Of a DNA stretch of 64,000 bases, positions 56,793 through 64,000 are shown in pieces. Every line of letters begins with the position of its first letter. Positions within the stretch are counted from its first letter, which is position 1. Location: NCBI GenBank assembly GCA_965220245.1, contig CBDCPI010000012.1, positions 124,001 through 188,000 of the forward strand, in the 5' to 3' direction. The notes under the pieces are model-generated. The model did no database searches. It was not told where the DNA came from and saw only the letters and a program-made list of their open reading frames with translations. Both the position numbers and the translations under genes were made by a program. This DNA is from CBDCPI01 sp965220245. Its GTDB lineage: Bacteria; Chloroflexota; Dehalococcoidia; Lucifugimonadales; UBA3495.

Positions 56793-58133
56793 ATGATGCA
56801 GACCGAAGCGTATTGGGAGAACCTGGTCAAGCGAAGCATCTGCCGATTTTTGCTGCTGTCGGAGATAGCCAAGGGGCCGGTACACGGGTATGGCCTAAAC
56901 CAGGCTATCCGGGCGGCTTGCCAAGGTTGTTGCGAACCCACCGAAGCAATGGTCTACTCCACCATGCGGGAGTTGATAGATGGCGGTTACGTGACCTACC
57001 GGGAAGAGGAGCACCAAGGAAGGCGCCGGCGGGTCTGTTGGCTAACCTCCTCCGGTACCGCGGCCTTCCAAGCTGCCGCTAGGGTGTGGGAGAAGATGCT
57101 CCCCAAGGTAGAAGGCTCCGTCGCCCTAGCCTTGTCGGGAGTTACACCGGCAGAAAACGGGAACTATCCGGATTACACCGAGACCACAAAGCTAGCAGGA
57201 GGGACCATGACGGCCAACCCCGAAGAAATCAAAGAAGAAGAAATCAAGCAAATAGTCCGAGAAAGGTACGGCGCCAAGGCCCGGGGAGTGCTCCCAAGCC
57301 CGAGAACGGCGCCCGCAGATTCCAATCAAGCAGCGTGTTGCGCCCCGGGGTGCTGCGGCCAAGCCGACGAGGCCCAGCCAGCCGCGAGTGAACCCCAGCA
57401 GCTAGGCTCCAGAAGAGCGATCCAGCTAATAGATGTAACGCCGACATTTTCCGGCGACGCGGGATGTTGCGGGCCGGAGGACCTGGATAGGGCCTTGAAA
57501 ATTTACCAGGCAGGCCAGTTGGCCGGGTTGCCCGCCGAGTCGGTGGCGGCCTCGGCCGGCTGCGGCAACCCCACTGCCTTGGCCGGCCTACAGCGCGGAG
57601 AGAGGGTGCTGGACCTCGGCTCCGGTGGGGGCATAGACTGCTTCCTCGCGGCCCAACAAGTGGGCGAGGAGGGCCACGTTACCGGTCTGGACATGACTCC
57701 GGACATGCTGGAGTTGGCCCGCAAAAACCAGGCCACCCTGGGCCTAAAGAACGTTGAGTTTGTTCAGGGCGAGATGGAAAAAATGCCCTTGCCGGAGTCC
57801 AGCGTAGACGTCATCATCTCTAATTGCGTCGTCTGCCTTTCACCGGACAAAGACGCCGTTTTTCAGGAGTCCTTCCGGGTGTTGGCTCCAGGGGGACGGA
57901 TTCATCTCTCGGATATGATGTCCCTCAGCTCGGAGGGGCCGAGCCGCACCGACGCCGAAGCCTGGGCCTCCTGTATCGCCGGCGCCGAGGACCAAGAAGT
58001 GTACCTGGCCCGGTTGCGCCGCGCCGGTTTCGTGGACATCGAGATTACCGAGGAGACGGTGCGCTTCGATGAAACCGAAGGAGCTCCGCTAAACGTGGCT
58101 AGCGTGAAGGTGGTGGCTAACAAGCCGGAGTAG
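56793..58133 (+). CDS. PadR/ArsR-like regulator fused to arsenite methyltransferase (ArsM)
   Basis: A 446-residue fusion. Residues 1-115 form a PadR-type winged helix (SEIAKGPVHGYGLNQAIRAA, MVYSTMRELIDGGYVTYREE, RRRRVCWLTSSGTAAF). A CQGCCEP cluster near 44-50 may bind As(III). A linker leads to an ArsM domain: NPEEIKEEEIKQIVRERYGA, a Cys-rich AACCAPGCCGQ, LDLGSGGGIDCFLA near 273 (SAM site), MTPDMLELARKNQA and ISNCVVCLSPDKDAVFQESF (arsenic-binding Cys). ArsM converts arsenite to volatile or excretable methylarsenicals. The usual separate regulator is here on the same chain. Confidence 0.9.
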   Translation: MMQTEAYWENLVKRSICRFLLLSEIAKGPVHGYGLNQAIRAACQGCCEPTEAMVYSTMRELIDGGYVTYREEEHQGRRRRVCWLTSSGTAAFQAAARVWEKMLPKVEGSVALALSGVTPAENGNYPDYTETTKLAGGTMTANPEEIKEEEIKQIVRERYGAKARGVLPSPRTAPADSNQAACCAPGCCGQADEAQPAASEPQQLGSRRAIQLIDVTPTFSGDAGCCGPEDLDRALKIYQAGQLAGLPAESVAASAGCGNPTALAGLQRGERVLDLGSGGGIDCFLAAQQVGEEGHVTGLDMTPDMLELARKNQATLGLKNVEFVQGEMEKMPLPESSVDVIISNCVVCLSPDKDAVFQESFRVLAPGGRIHLSDMMSLSSEGPSRTDAEAWASCIAGAEDQEVYLARLRRAGFVDIEITEETVRFDETEGAPLNVASVKVVANKPE

Positions 58134-58143
58134 GGGAGCAACA

Positions 58144-58497
58144 ATGGGTGTATTCAGCGTTCCAATCGAGGTTGCCGGTCTCGAAGGCAGGGACTTCATT
58201 GCGGTCACCGCAATGGTGGATACCGGGTCCACCTACACGATGCTGCCCGAAGAAATTTCCTCCCGGCTTGGCATCCGGCCCTTGGAGAAAGTGTCTTTCG
58301 AGTTGGCCGATAACCGGGTGGCCCAATACGACGTGGGACATGCGCTGGTCCGGCTGGATGGGCGGGAGCGTATTGTTCTGATGGTATTCGGCGAGGAAGG
58401 GACGGTCCCCCTGCTGGGCGCCACAACCCTGCAATTATTCAACTTGGCGGTGGATGCCACCCGGGAGCGGCTGTTGCAAGCGCGCGCATTTCTGTAA
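58144..58497 (+). CDS. Retropepsin-like aspartic protease-fold protein
   Basis: A 117-residue protein with AMVDTGSTYTMLPEEISSRL, the aspartyl-protease DTGS motif near residue 27, and LLGATTLQLFNLAVD, the usual second-lobe dimer strand. This is the single-domain, dimeric retropepsin type. It starts 10 bases after the ArsM stop, so it is co-transcribed; a role in arsenic resistance is not known. Confidence 0.85.
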   Translation: MGVFSVPIEVAGLEGRDFIAVTAMVDTGSTYTMLPEEISSRLGIRPLEKVSFELADNRVAQYDVGHALVRLDGRERIVLMVFGEEGTVPLLGATTLQLFNLAVDATRERLLQARAFL

Positions 58498-58595
58498 TGG
58501 CGCCGCATTGAGGAACGGAATGAACGTGAATGCCGGACAAAATCTGAAGAACCGGAGTCAAGTATGGGACTTATTCACGTTAAGAAGTAGCCCGC

Positions 58596-59309
58596 TTACC
58601 CCAACCGGATGACTTTGAAGCCTTCAGCATACTTGAAGCCCACCTTCCTAGCGGTCTCGGCACGGCCCAAGGGGAAATATTTACTAGCTTCTTCTTCAGT
58701 TACTTGGGACTTGTGGGCTTTCAAGGCGTACTCGGCAGTTTTCATGTAGTCCCCAACGTCGATGAACATGTCGGAGCCCTCTTCGCCGCCGCCAATCCAC
58801 ACCTCTTTGACCTTGTGGGGCTCCAGCCCCTCTTCCAGCAGATCGGGAAAGGTCAGCCGGTCGCGGGCAGTGGGGAAGACGGCAGACAAGGCGGCCTCCC
58901 CCGCCGCCAAGTGGTCCGGGTGTTCCAACCAGTGATTGTCCTTGAGGTTCCGCATTGGGTTCTCGGCGATGAGCACATCGGGCTGGTGGCGCCGTATCTC
59001 CCGAGTCAAGTCCTTGCGCAATTCCATCGTCGGTTCCAAATGGGCGTCGGGGTAGCCAAGAAACACGATCTTGCTCACGCCCAACCGGCGGCAGGCCTCC
59101 CGTTGCTCGGCCTCACGAATCCGCACCAGTTCCTCGCCGGTCATATTGGGGTCGGAACTCCCTTTGCTGCCGTCAGTGCAAAGTACGTACACCACCTCCC
59201 AACCCTCGGCGCACCACTTGGCCACCGTTCCGGCGCACATCCACTCGGCATCATCGGGATGAGCTACCACCACCATGGCGCGCTGGTAAGGTTGTTCCTG
59301 CTCCGGCAT
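58596..59309 (-). CDS. PIG-L/LmbE family deacetylase
   Basis: A 237-residue protein: MVVVAHPDDAEWMCAGTVAK (AHPDD zinc motif), VVYVLCTDGSKGS, LVRIREAEQREACRRLGVSK, EHPDHLAAGEA (second His ligand). PIG-L enzymes remove N-acetyl groups from sugar derivatives such as GlcNAc-inositol, or act on other amides. The ATG at 59309 follows GGGAGG; the upstream extension to 59387 is not supported. Confidence 0.93.
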   Translation of the reverse strand: MPEQEQPYQRAMVVVAHPDDAEWMCAGTVAKWCAEGWEVVYVLCTDGSKGSSDPNMTGEELVRIREAEQREACRRLGVSKIVFLGYPDAHLEPTMELRKDLTREIRRHQPDVLIAENPMRNLKDNHWLEHPDHLAAGEAALSAVFPTARDRLTFPDLLEEGLEPHKVKEVWIGGGEEGSDMFIDVGDYMKTAEYALKAHKSQVTEEEASKYFPLGRAETARKVGFKYAEGFKVIRLG

Positions 59310-59387
59310 TGACCTGGTCCTCCCGTTCCGTTTAGTTAAATCCCTCGAGTCTTGGCTTCCTTGGACCAACCACTGCGGACCAACCAC

Positions 59388-59620
59388 TGCCAGCCGTTGC
59401 CGGGCGGTGGTGCTCCACGACTCTCAAGGAACGAATTCCAGTTTAGCACAATGCGGTTACGAGATTCGCTGGCAGCACCTCAGTTTGGAACTTTAGTAGC
59501 CGGTTCATGCCGGTATCGGCTGATTAGCCACCCATTTGAGCGATACGCCGAGCCATCCAATTAACATAGGCGGTGCGCGTCATGTTTCGACGGCGGGCCT
59601 CGTTATCGCGGGCCTCGTTA
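59388..59620. other. Intergenic, with fragment of a second small gene
   Basis: On the minus strand after the HicA-like stop a phase reads NMTRTAYVNWMARRIAQMGG and ends at a stop near 59529, resembling the end of a ribbon-helix-helix protein. A 15-bp tandem duplication (GGGCCTCGTTATCGC type) lies at about 59595-59622. Probably decayed antitoxin sequence. Confidence 0.35.
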
Positions 59621-59785
59621 TCAATGAATGCGGCTACTTCCTATGGATACTGTCCAATGACGTGGGAGTTGTATGACCACTTGAAAATCGGGGTGGCGGT
59701 AAATGTCGTGTTTGGCGCCATGCCGCGCCAAGAACCAGCCTTCCTGCTCTAGCCTACGCTGTATTCGCCGCTTGTTGGGTTCCAT
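59621..59785 (-). pseudogene. HicA-like toxin fragment
   Basis: A 54-residue frame MEPNKRRIQRRLEQEGWFLA, RHGAKHDIYRHPDFQVVIQL, PRHWTVSIGSSRIH. This matches HicA (GW...H.iyrHp...i.lPrH..vs.G) including the active-site His, but ends before the usual C-terminal helix. Likely a decayed toxin of a HicAB pair. Confidence 0.55.
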
Positions 59786-59866
59786 CACATGTTACATTTA
59801 ACACGTGGACTCGGGAATGCCAATCATGTTGTCCACGAAGTTTTATCTATTCGGCTAGGAAGAGTT

Positions 59867-60322
59867 ATGGCTAGGTTATGGGCCAAGACAGTAACCTTTG
59901 ACTCGTTGGCTCCCGGAGACCAGTTGCCCATATTGGTCAAGTGGGAAACGGAAGACACCCTGCGGCAGTTTAGCGAGAATATATTTGCCCTGCCCGCGGT
60001 ACTGACCGCCGGTGAAAAGGAATCTAAAGCCAATCAGGGACCCGCTACCAGCAGCGACATCGCTCCGTGGGGAGTGATGCTGGCGGCATACGTGGCGGAA
60101 TTGCTGGAAAAGGGGTTCCCGGTCCCGGGTATCGTGGCTCAGGGCAGCAGCTTGAAGTTGAAAGAACTCCAGCCGGTGAGTCCGGGAGACACCCTGGCCC
60201 TGTCCGGTACGGTGGTGGGCAAACGGGAAACAGACGGCCGGCGCATGGTGGACTGCCGGATTACCATAGAGAGCGAAACGGGCGTGACTTTAGCGGTTGG
60301 GGAAGCTACGGTGTGCCTGTAG
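59867..60322 (+). CDS. MaoC-like (R)-hydratase/hot-dog protein
   Basis: A 151-residue hot-dog protein: MARLWAKTVTFDSLAPGDQL, PATSSDIAPWGVMLAAYVAE, GSSLKLKELQPVSPGDTLAL, SGTVVGKRETDGRRMVDCRI. Typical of MaoC dehydratases acting on acyl-CoA. GGAAGAG precedes the ATG at 59867; the longer frame from 59789 is not needed. The catalytic D-x(4)-H of MaoC is not clearly seen, so the activity is uncertain. Confidence 0.82.
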   Translation: MARLWAKTVTFDSLAPGDQLPILVKWETEDTLRQFSENIFALPAVLTAGEKESKANQGPATSSDIAPWGVMLAAYVAELLEKGFPVPGIVAQGSSLKLKELQPVSPGDTLALSGTVVGKRETDGRRMVDCRITIESETGVTLAVGEATVCL

Positions 60323-60351
60323 CCGAAGCCTGAGTAGCTTAATGGCGTCGG

Positions 60352-60837
60352 CTAGCTGCGGCCGGAGCCTCTGCGGCCCCGCTGTCTCCTCTGGCGGCGG
60401 CGGGTTCGGGAACGCCGGGTAGAAGCATCCTCGGAAACTTCTTCCGGTCCCGTTTGAGGCCCGGCTTGCTCGTCGGCCCGGTCGGCAGGGGCGGGCCGAC
60501 GCACCACCAAGCCGTGCTCCATGCGGAACCGGGCCCACATCACCTGGGTCGCCACTGTCGCCAAGAGTCCCGGAACTACGATGGCGACCGCGTACTCCGG
60601 CCCATTCTCACCCTTGAGATTCATCAGGAATAAGGCCACGCCGACAATGATCATGGCCCAAGCCAGCCCCTTAACCAAGGTGTGTTGGTGCCAGGGAGAG
60701 CGAAGGACCAACACCGCCCAGACTGGCCAAAACACGAAGGGAAAGGTAACGGGCCACCCCAAGATGAACGTGGGGATAAGGAACCATCTCTGATAGTACC
60801 AGGGACGTTCCAAGCCTTCCGGTTGCGGTTGCTCCAT
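60352..60837 (-). CDS. Small membrane protein with basic tail
   Basis: A 161-residue protein with three hydrophobic helices (RWFLIPTFILGWPVTFPFVF, LAWAMIIVGVALFLM, AVAIVVPGLLATVATQVMWA) and a C-terminal tail extremely rich in Arg and Gln (TRRSRTRRRQRRQRGRRG). No family recognised; the tail might bind nucleic acid or anionic lipid. Confidence 0.7.
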   Translation of the reverse strand: MEQPQPEGLERPWYYQRWFLIPTFILGWPVTFPFVFWPVWAVLVLRSPWHQHTLVKGLAWAMIIVGVALFLMNLKGENGPEYAVAIVVPGLLATVATQVMWARFRMEHGLVVRRPAPADRADEQAGPQTGPEEVSEDASTRRSRTRRRQRRQRGRRGSGRS

Positions 60838-60909
60838 TAGCCGATTGCTCTGTCAGCCGGTAGCTTTATCAGATCAAAGCCGGTGCGCAGGCTGGGACCA
60901 AGGGTGCGG

Positions 60910-61173
60910 TTAGTTGCGGGCCAGCAAGAGATGGAACTCTAGCATATCGATGGGGCGCTCTTGCTTGATCGATGCCGTGGCATACTCAATGCACATGCGA
61001 GCGAACCCGGCATACTCGAAGATGTTGGCGCCGAGGACCACCAAGGGTACTTCCGGTCCGAGTTCCACTTCCAGCTTGGTGGCGTCTTGGTGGTCAATCT
61101 CGACACGGACCTGCCGTCCCGTGGACTGCTGTATCTTTTCGCTGATGCGGTGGACAAATTGTTCGTCGTCCAA
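60910..61173 (-). CDS. Conserved small protein of unknown function
   Basis: 87 residues from a TTG placed eight bases after AGGAG: MDDEQFVHRISEKIQQSTGR, VRVEIDHQDATKLEVELGPE, VPLVVLGANIFEYAGFARMC. A longer reading to 61209 lacks a ribosome site. The alternating beta pattern suggests a small alpha/beta protein; no function known. Confidence 0.65.
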   Translation of the reverse strand: MDDEQFVHRISEKIQQSTGRQVRVEIDHQDATKLEVELGPEVPLVVLGANIFEYAGFARMCIEYATASIKQERPIDMLEFHLLLARN

Positions 61174-61424
61174 ACCGGATGCTCCTAACTTGCATGATGT
61201 AGGCATCAAGGGAAGATTGCCGCAGAGTAGCCGTTAAGCTCATTCTAACACCGGCTCATTGATGCTAGGAACCTGTGGACCGACTTCCATTCCGCCTGTG
61301 CGAAATCGTGAGATAATAGCGTTGCACTTAGCCGATGCCCACGGTTCCAATGTCGGCTCTCAGGGCCTTTTCATTCTTGATGAAAACCGGCTTGATGAAA
61401 ACCGGAAGCCGCCCTCCAGCAGAT

Positions 61425-61550
61425 GTCATTCTGAGTCGCTTTGCGGCGAAGAATCTAAAATTCTTGGCGGTTAAACCGTTCTCCCGGCAAGGATTTTAGA
61501 CCCCTCGCTCCACTCGGGGTGACAATAATCGGGGTGACAATAAAAAGACC
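61425..61550. repeat. Intergenic repeat (TCATTCTGAG type)
   Basis: Related to 42976-43050: TGTCATTCTGAGTCGC, GCGAAGAATCTAAAA, then GACCCCTCGCTCCACTCGG and a tandem CGGGGTGACAATAA pair. Noncoding, directly before hsdR. A 15-bp duplication CTTGATGAAAACCGG lies just upstream (61376-61405). Confidence 0.65.
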
Positions 61551-61629
61551 CTGTGTCGGCTTTGGGTTATTGGTTGCCATTGGAAAGGGCGAATGGCGCC
61601 GAATCCACAACCTCGAGTGGAAAAAAGAG

Positions 61630-64000
61630 ATGACTCCCGAAGGACAGGCCCGGGTAAATATCGACCGGATGCTGGAGCAGGCGGGTTGGGTTGTCCAGTA
61701 CCGGGACGCCGTCAACCTCTACTCCGGCGTTGGGGTGGCGGTGCGAGAGTTTGGGTTGAAGCCGGGCCACGGCACGGCGGACTACCTGCTTTTCGTCAAC
61801 CGGCAGGCGGTGGGGGTGGTCGAGGCCAAGCCGGAAGGTTTCGCACTGACCGGCGTGGAGGTCCAGTCCGGGAAATACAGCACGGGGTTGCCCGACAACC
61901 TGCCCGCCTACCGGCAACCTCTGCCCTTCCTCTACGAGAGCACCGGGGTGGAGACGCGCTTCACCAACCTGCTGGACCCACAGCCTCGCAGCCGCCCGGT
62001 CTTCGCCTTCCATGCGCCAAGGACGTTGGCCGAGTGGCTCGGCGCGTTAATCCGCTCTTGGGATGTCGGTCAACCACAGATAGCTGGTGTCCAGACCGGC
62101 TATTCACCCTCATATAACCTGCGCCGCAGCCTGACGACCATGCCGCCCCTGGCCGCCGCCGCCCTTTGGCCGGTGCAGGAGCGGGCCATCCGCAACTTGG
62201 AGGAGTCTCTGGCCGCCGGGCGGCCCCGGTCCCTGGTGCAGATGGCTACCGGCAGCGGCAAGACCTTCATGGCCTGCAACCTGGCGTACCGGCTAATCAA
62301 ATACGCCGGCGCCCGCCGGGTGCTCTTCTTGGTGGACCGCAGCAACCTGGGACGCCAGACTCTGCGCGAATTCCAGGGTTTCACCGCCCCCGACGAAGGC
62401 CGCAAGTTCACCGAACTGTACAACGTCCAACTGTTGCAGTCGGGGCGCATCGACCCGGTGAGCCGGGTCTGTATCGCCACCATCCAGCGGGTCTATTCCA
62501 TGCTGAAGGGCGAAGACTTGGCTCCGGAACTGGAAGAACTGTCCGGGTTCGACTTTGCCTCCTCCAAGCCTGCGCCGGCGCCGGTGGAGTACAACCCGGA
62601 CATTCCCATCGAGGAGTTCGACTTCATCATCACCGACGAATGTCACCGCTCCATATACAATCTCTGGCGGCAGGTGTTGGAATACTTCGACGGCTTTCTG
62701 ATTGGCCTGACCGCCACCCCCTCTAGGCAGACCTTCGGCTTCTTCCAGCAAAACCTGGTGATGGAGTACAACCACGCACAGGCGGTGGCCGACGGCGTAA
62801 ACGTGGACTTCGACACCTACCGTATTCGCACTGAGATAACCGAGCAGGGGTCCACGGTGGAAGCCGGGTACTTCGTAGACCGGCGGGACCGTCAAACCAG
62901 ACAGAAACGCTGGGAGCAGTTGGACGAAGACCTGACCTACACTCCCAACCAACTCGACCGGGACGTGGTGGCCCAAGACCAGATACGCACCGTCATCCGT
63001 ACCTTCCGGGACCGGCTTTTCACCGAGATATTCCCCGGCCGTCAGGACGTGCCCAAGACCATCATCTTCGCCAAGGACGACAGCCACGCCGACGACATCG
63101 TGCGCACGGTGCGGGAGGAGTTTAACAAGAGCAACGACTTTTGCCGGAAGATTACCTACAAGACCACCGGCGCCAGCCCGGAAACCCTGCTTACCTCCTT
63201 CCGCAACAGCTACCACCCCCGCATCGTCGTAACGGTGGACATGATTGCCACCGGCACCGACATCAAGCCGGTGGAGGTGGTCTTCTTCATGCGCAACGTC
63301 CAGAGCCGCAGTTTCTTCGAGCAGATGAAAGGGCGGGGCGTGCGCACCATTTCCGCCACCGACTTCAACGCCGTCACCCCCGACGCCGCCAACAAAGACC
63401 GCTTCGTCATAGTTGACGCCGTGGGCGTGACCGAGAATGAGCTGTCCGACTCCTACACCTTGGAGAGGCAGCCGACGGTATCCTTCGACCGCGTGCTGGA
63501 CTTGGTGGGCATGGGCGACCGGGAGCCGGACTTGCTCTCCTCTCTGGCCAGCCGGTTGGCCCGCTTGGACCGCCACCTATCGCCCCAAGACCGCCAAGCC
63601 ATCGAGGCCGCCGCTCAGGGAGTGCCGCTCCACGATTTGATTTCCAACCTGGTCAATGCCACCGGCCCGGACGCGGCGTTGGAAGCGGCCCAACAGGCCA
63701 CCGGCCAGAACGAGCCGCCGGAAGCGGCAATCGCTGAAGCCCAAAGGCAACTGCTGGAGGATGCGGCCAAGCCTTTCGCCGCCAACCCGGAACTTAGACA
63801 ACTGCTGGTGGACTTCCACCGCTCCTATGAGCAGACCATTGATGCGGTCAGCGCCGACCGGCTGATTGAGGCCGGTTTTTCCGACGCCCAAGCCGGCGCC
63901 CTGGTACAGTCCTTCCAGGAATTCCTTAGGGACAACCGGGACGAGATAACCGCCCTCCAAGTGTTGTACCAGCGCCCCTACCGGCAACGCCTGACCTTCC
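61630..64000 (+). CDS. hsdR: Type I restriction enzyme R subunit (HsdR), 3'-truncated by window edge
   Basis: 790 codons visible. The N-terminal nuclease domain starts MTPEGQARVNIDRMLEQAGW and has GTADYLLFVNRQAVGVVEAK (D...ExK near 53-66). The SF2 motor follows: LVQMATGSGKTFMACNLAYR (Walker A near 206), DFIITDECHRSIYNLWR (DECH near 335), LIGLTATPSRQT, VTVDMIATGTDIKPVEVVFF and MKGRGVRTI. R subunits translocate DNA and cut unmethylated sites with HsdM and HsdS, which must lie beyond the right edge or elsewhere. An earlier in-frame start (a TTG near 61568) cannot be excluded. Confidence 0.93.
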   Translation, partial: MTPEGQARVNIDRMLEQAGWVVQYRDAVNLYSGVGVAVREFGLKPGHGTADYLLFVNRQAVGVVEAKPEGFALTGVEVQSGKYSTGLPDNLPAYRQPLPFLYESTGVETRFTNLLDPQPRSRPVFAFHAPRTLAEWLGALIRSWDVGQPQIAGVQTGYSPSYNLRRSLTTMPPLAAAALWPVQERAIRNLEESLAAGRPRSLVQMATGSGKTFMACNLAYRLIKYAGARRVLFLVDRSNLGRQTLREFQGFTAPDEGRKFTELYNVQLLQSGRIDPVSRVCIATIQRVYSMLKGEDLAPELEELSGFDFASSKPAPAPVEYNPDIPIEEFDFIITDECHRSIYNLWRQVLEYFDGFLIGLTATPSRQTFGFFQQNLVMEYNHAQAVADGVNVDFDTYRIRTEITEQGSTVEAGYFVDRRDRQTRQKRWEQLDEDLTYTPNQLDRDVVAQDQIRTVIRTFRDRLFTEIFPGRQDVPKTIIFAKDDSHADDIVRTVREEFNKSNDFCRKITYKTTGASPETLLTSFRNSYHPRIVVTVDMIATGTDIKPVEVVFFMRNVQSRSFFEQMKGRGVRTISATDFNAVTPDAANKDRFVIVDAVGVTENELSDSYTLERQPTVSFDRVLDLVGMGDREPDLLSSLASRLARLDRHLSPQDRQAIEAAAQGVPLHDLISNLVNATGPDAALEAAQQATGQNEPPEAAIAEAQRQLLEDAAKPFAANPELRQLLVDFHRSYEQTIDAVSADRLIEAGFSDAQAGALVQSFQEFLRDNRDEITALQVLYQRPYRQRLTF

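Noticed and set aside
62293..63576. Long minus-strand open frame (427 codons)
   Set aside because: It lies wholly antisense to the clear HsdR motor domain and has no recognisable motif; it is a shadow caused by GC-rich codon bias.

Overview
The window is a GC-rich bacterial chromosome segment. It looks like an uncultured Chloroflexota of the Dehalococcoidia/SAR202 type. That placement is an inference from the gene mix (CoxL-type molybdoenzyme, SMP-30 lactonase, carboxymuconolactone decarboxylase, MaoC, PIG-L, PspA-PspAA) and from frequent TTG starts behind strong Shine-Dalgarno sequences; no rRNA is present to confirm it. Both ends cut genes: an NAD-dependent epimerase on the left and a type I restriction HsdR on the right.

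Region 1 (0-9.6 kb) is metabolic: epimerase, molybdoenzyme, a DUF4160/DUF2442 pair (first member frameshifted), alpha/beta hydrolase, metallophosphoesterase, folD, queA and UDP-glucose dehydrogenase. Two short TA-flanked inverted-repeat elements sit exactly at the stop codons of the phosphoesterase and folD. Region 2 (9.6-21 kb) is envelope and sugar work: a three-domain fusion (flippase-like membrane domain, phosphodiesterase, glycosyltransferase 2), a large duplicated cupredoxin-like lipoprotein beside an FbpA-like iron-binding lipoprotein, a polytopic membrane protein bracketed by two copies of a 102-bp MITE, a nucleotide-sugar epimerase, an SMP-30 protein and an AhpD-like protein. Region 3 (21-27.3 kb) holds a decayed transposase, a PfkB-fold protein lacking the catalytic aspartate, a methyltransferase, a third MITE copy and a 997-residue A-PCP-reductase protein.

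Region 4 (27.6-39.5 kb) is a more AT-rich accessory island. A 31-bp near-identical direct repeat occurs at 27616 and 36309. Between the copies lie an N-6 methylase with a nuclease-like N-terminus broken by two frameshifts, a small gene split exactly by an IS5-type element with a TTA target duplication, a HEPN-like protein, uncharacterised proteins and a HigBA pair. Outside the second copy are a large Mrr-type nuclease/STAND NTPase and a tRNA-Val with an imperfect acceptor stem.

Region 5 (39.6-43 kb) has NUDIX, PPOX-type and EthD/DUF4286-like genes, then a RelE toxin gene whose frame is broken by eight 14-bp tandem repeats (it opens at 1, 4, 7 or 10 copies), followed by an intact Phd-like antitoxin and two broken genes.

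Region 6 (43.2-56.3 kb) is the most intriguing. It is a compact seven-gene run (DUF3326, carboxynorspermidine-decarboxylase-like, transglutaminase-like Cys-His-Asp protein, RCK potassium channel, divergent SecA2-like ATPase, Ser/Gln-rich lipoprotein, unknown 372-residue protein), followed by DUF350 and DUF4178 on the other strand, then a small two-helix membrane protein, PspA and PspAA. I read this as a candidate polyamine-linked envelope-stress and secretion system. Region 7 (56.7-64 kb) has a PadR-like/ArsM fusion, a retropepsin-like protein, a PIG-L deacetylase, a HicA remnant, MaoC, a small membrane protein, a conserved small protein and hsdR. Several genes carry single-base frameshifts; real decay and assembly error cannot be told apart from sequence alone.
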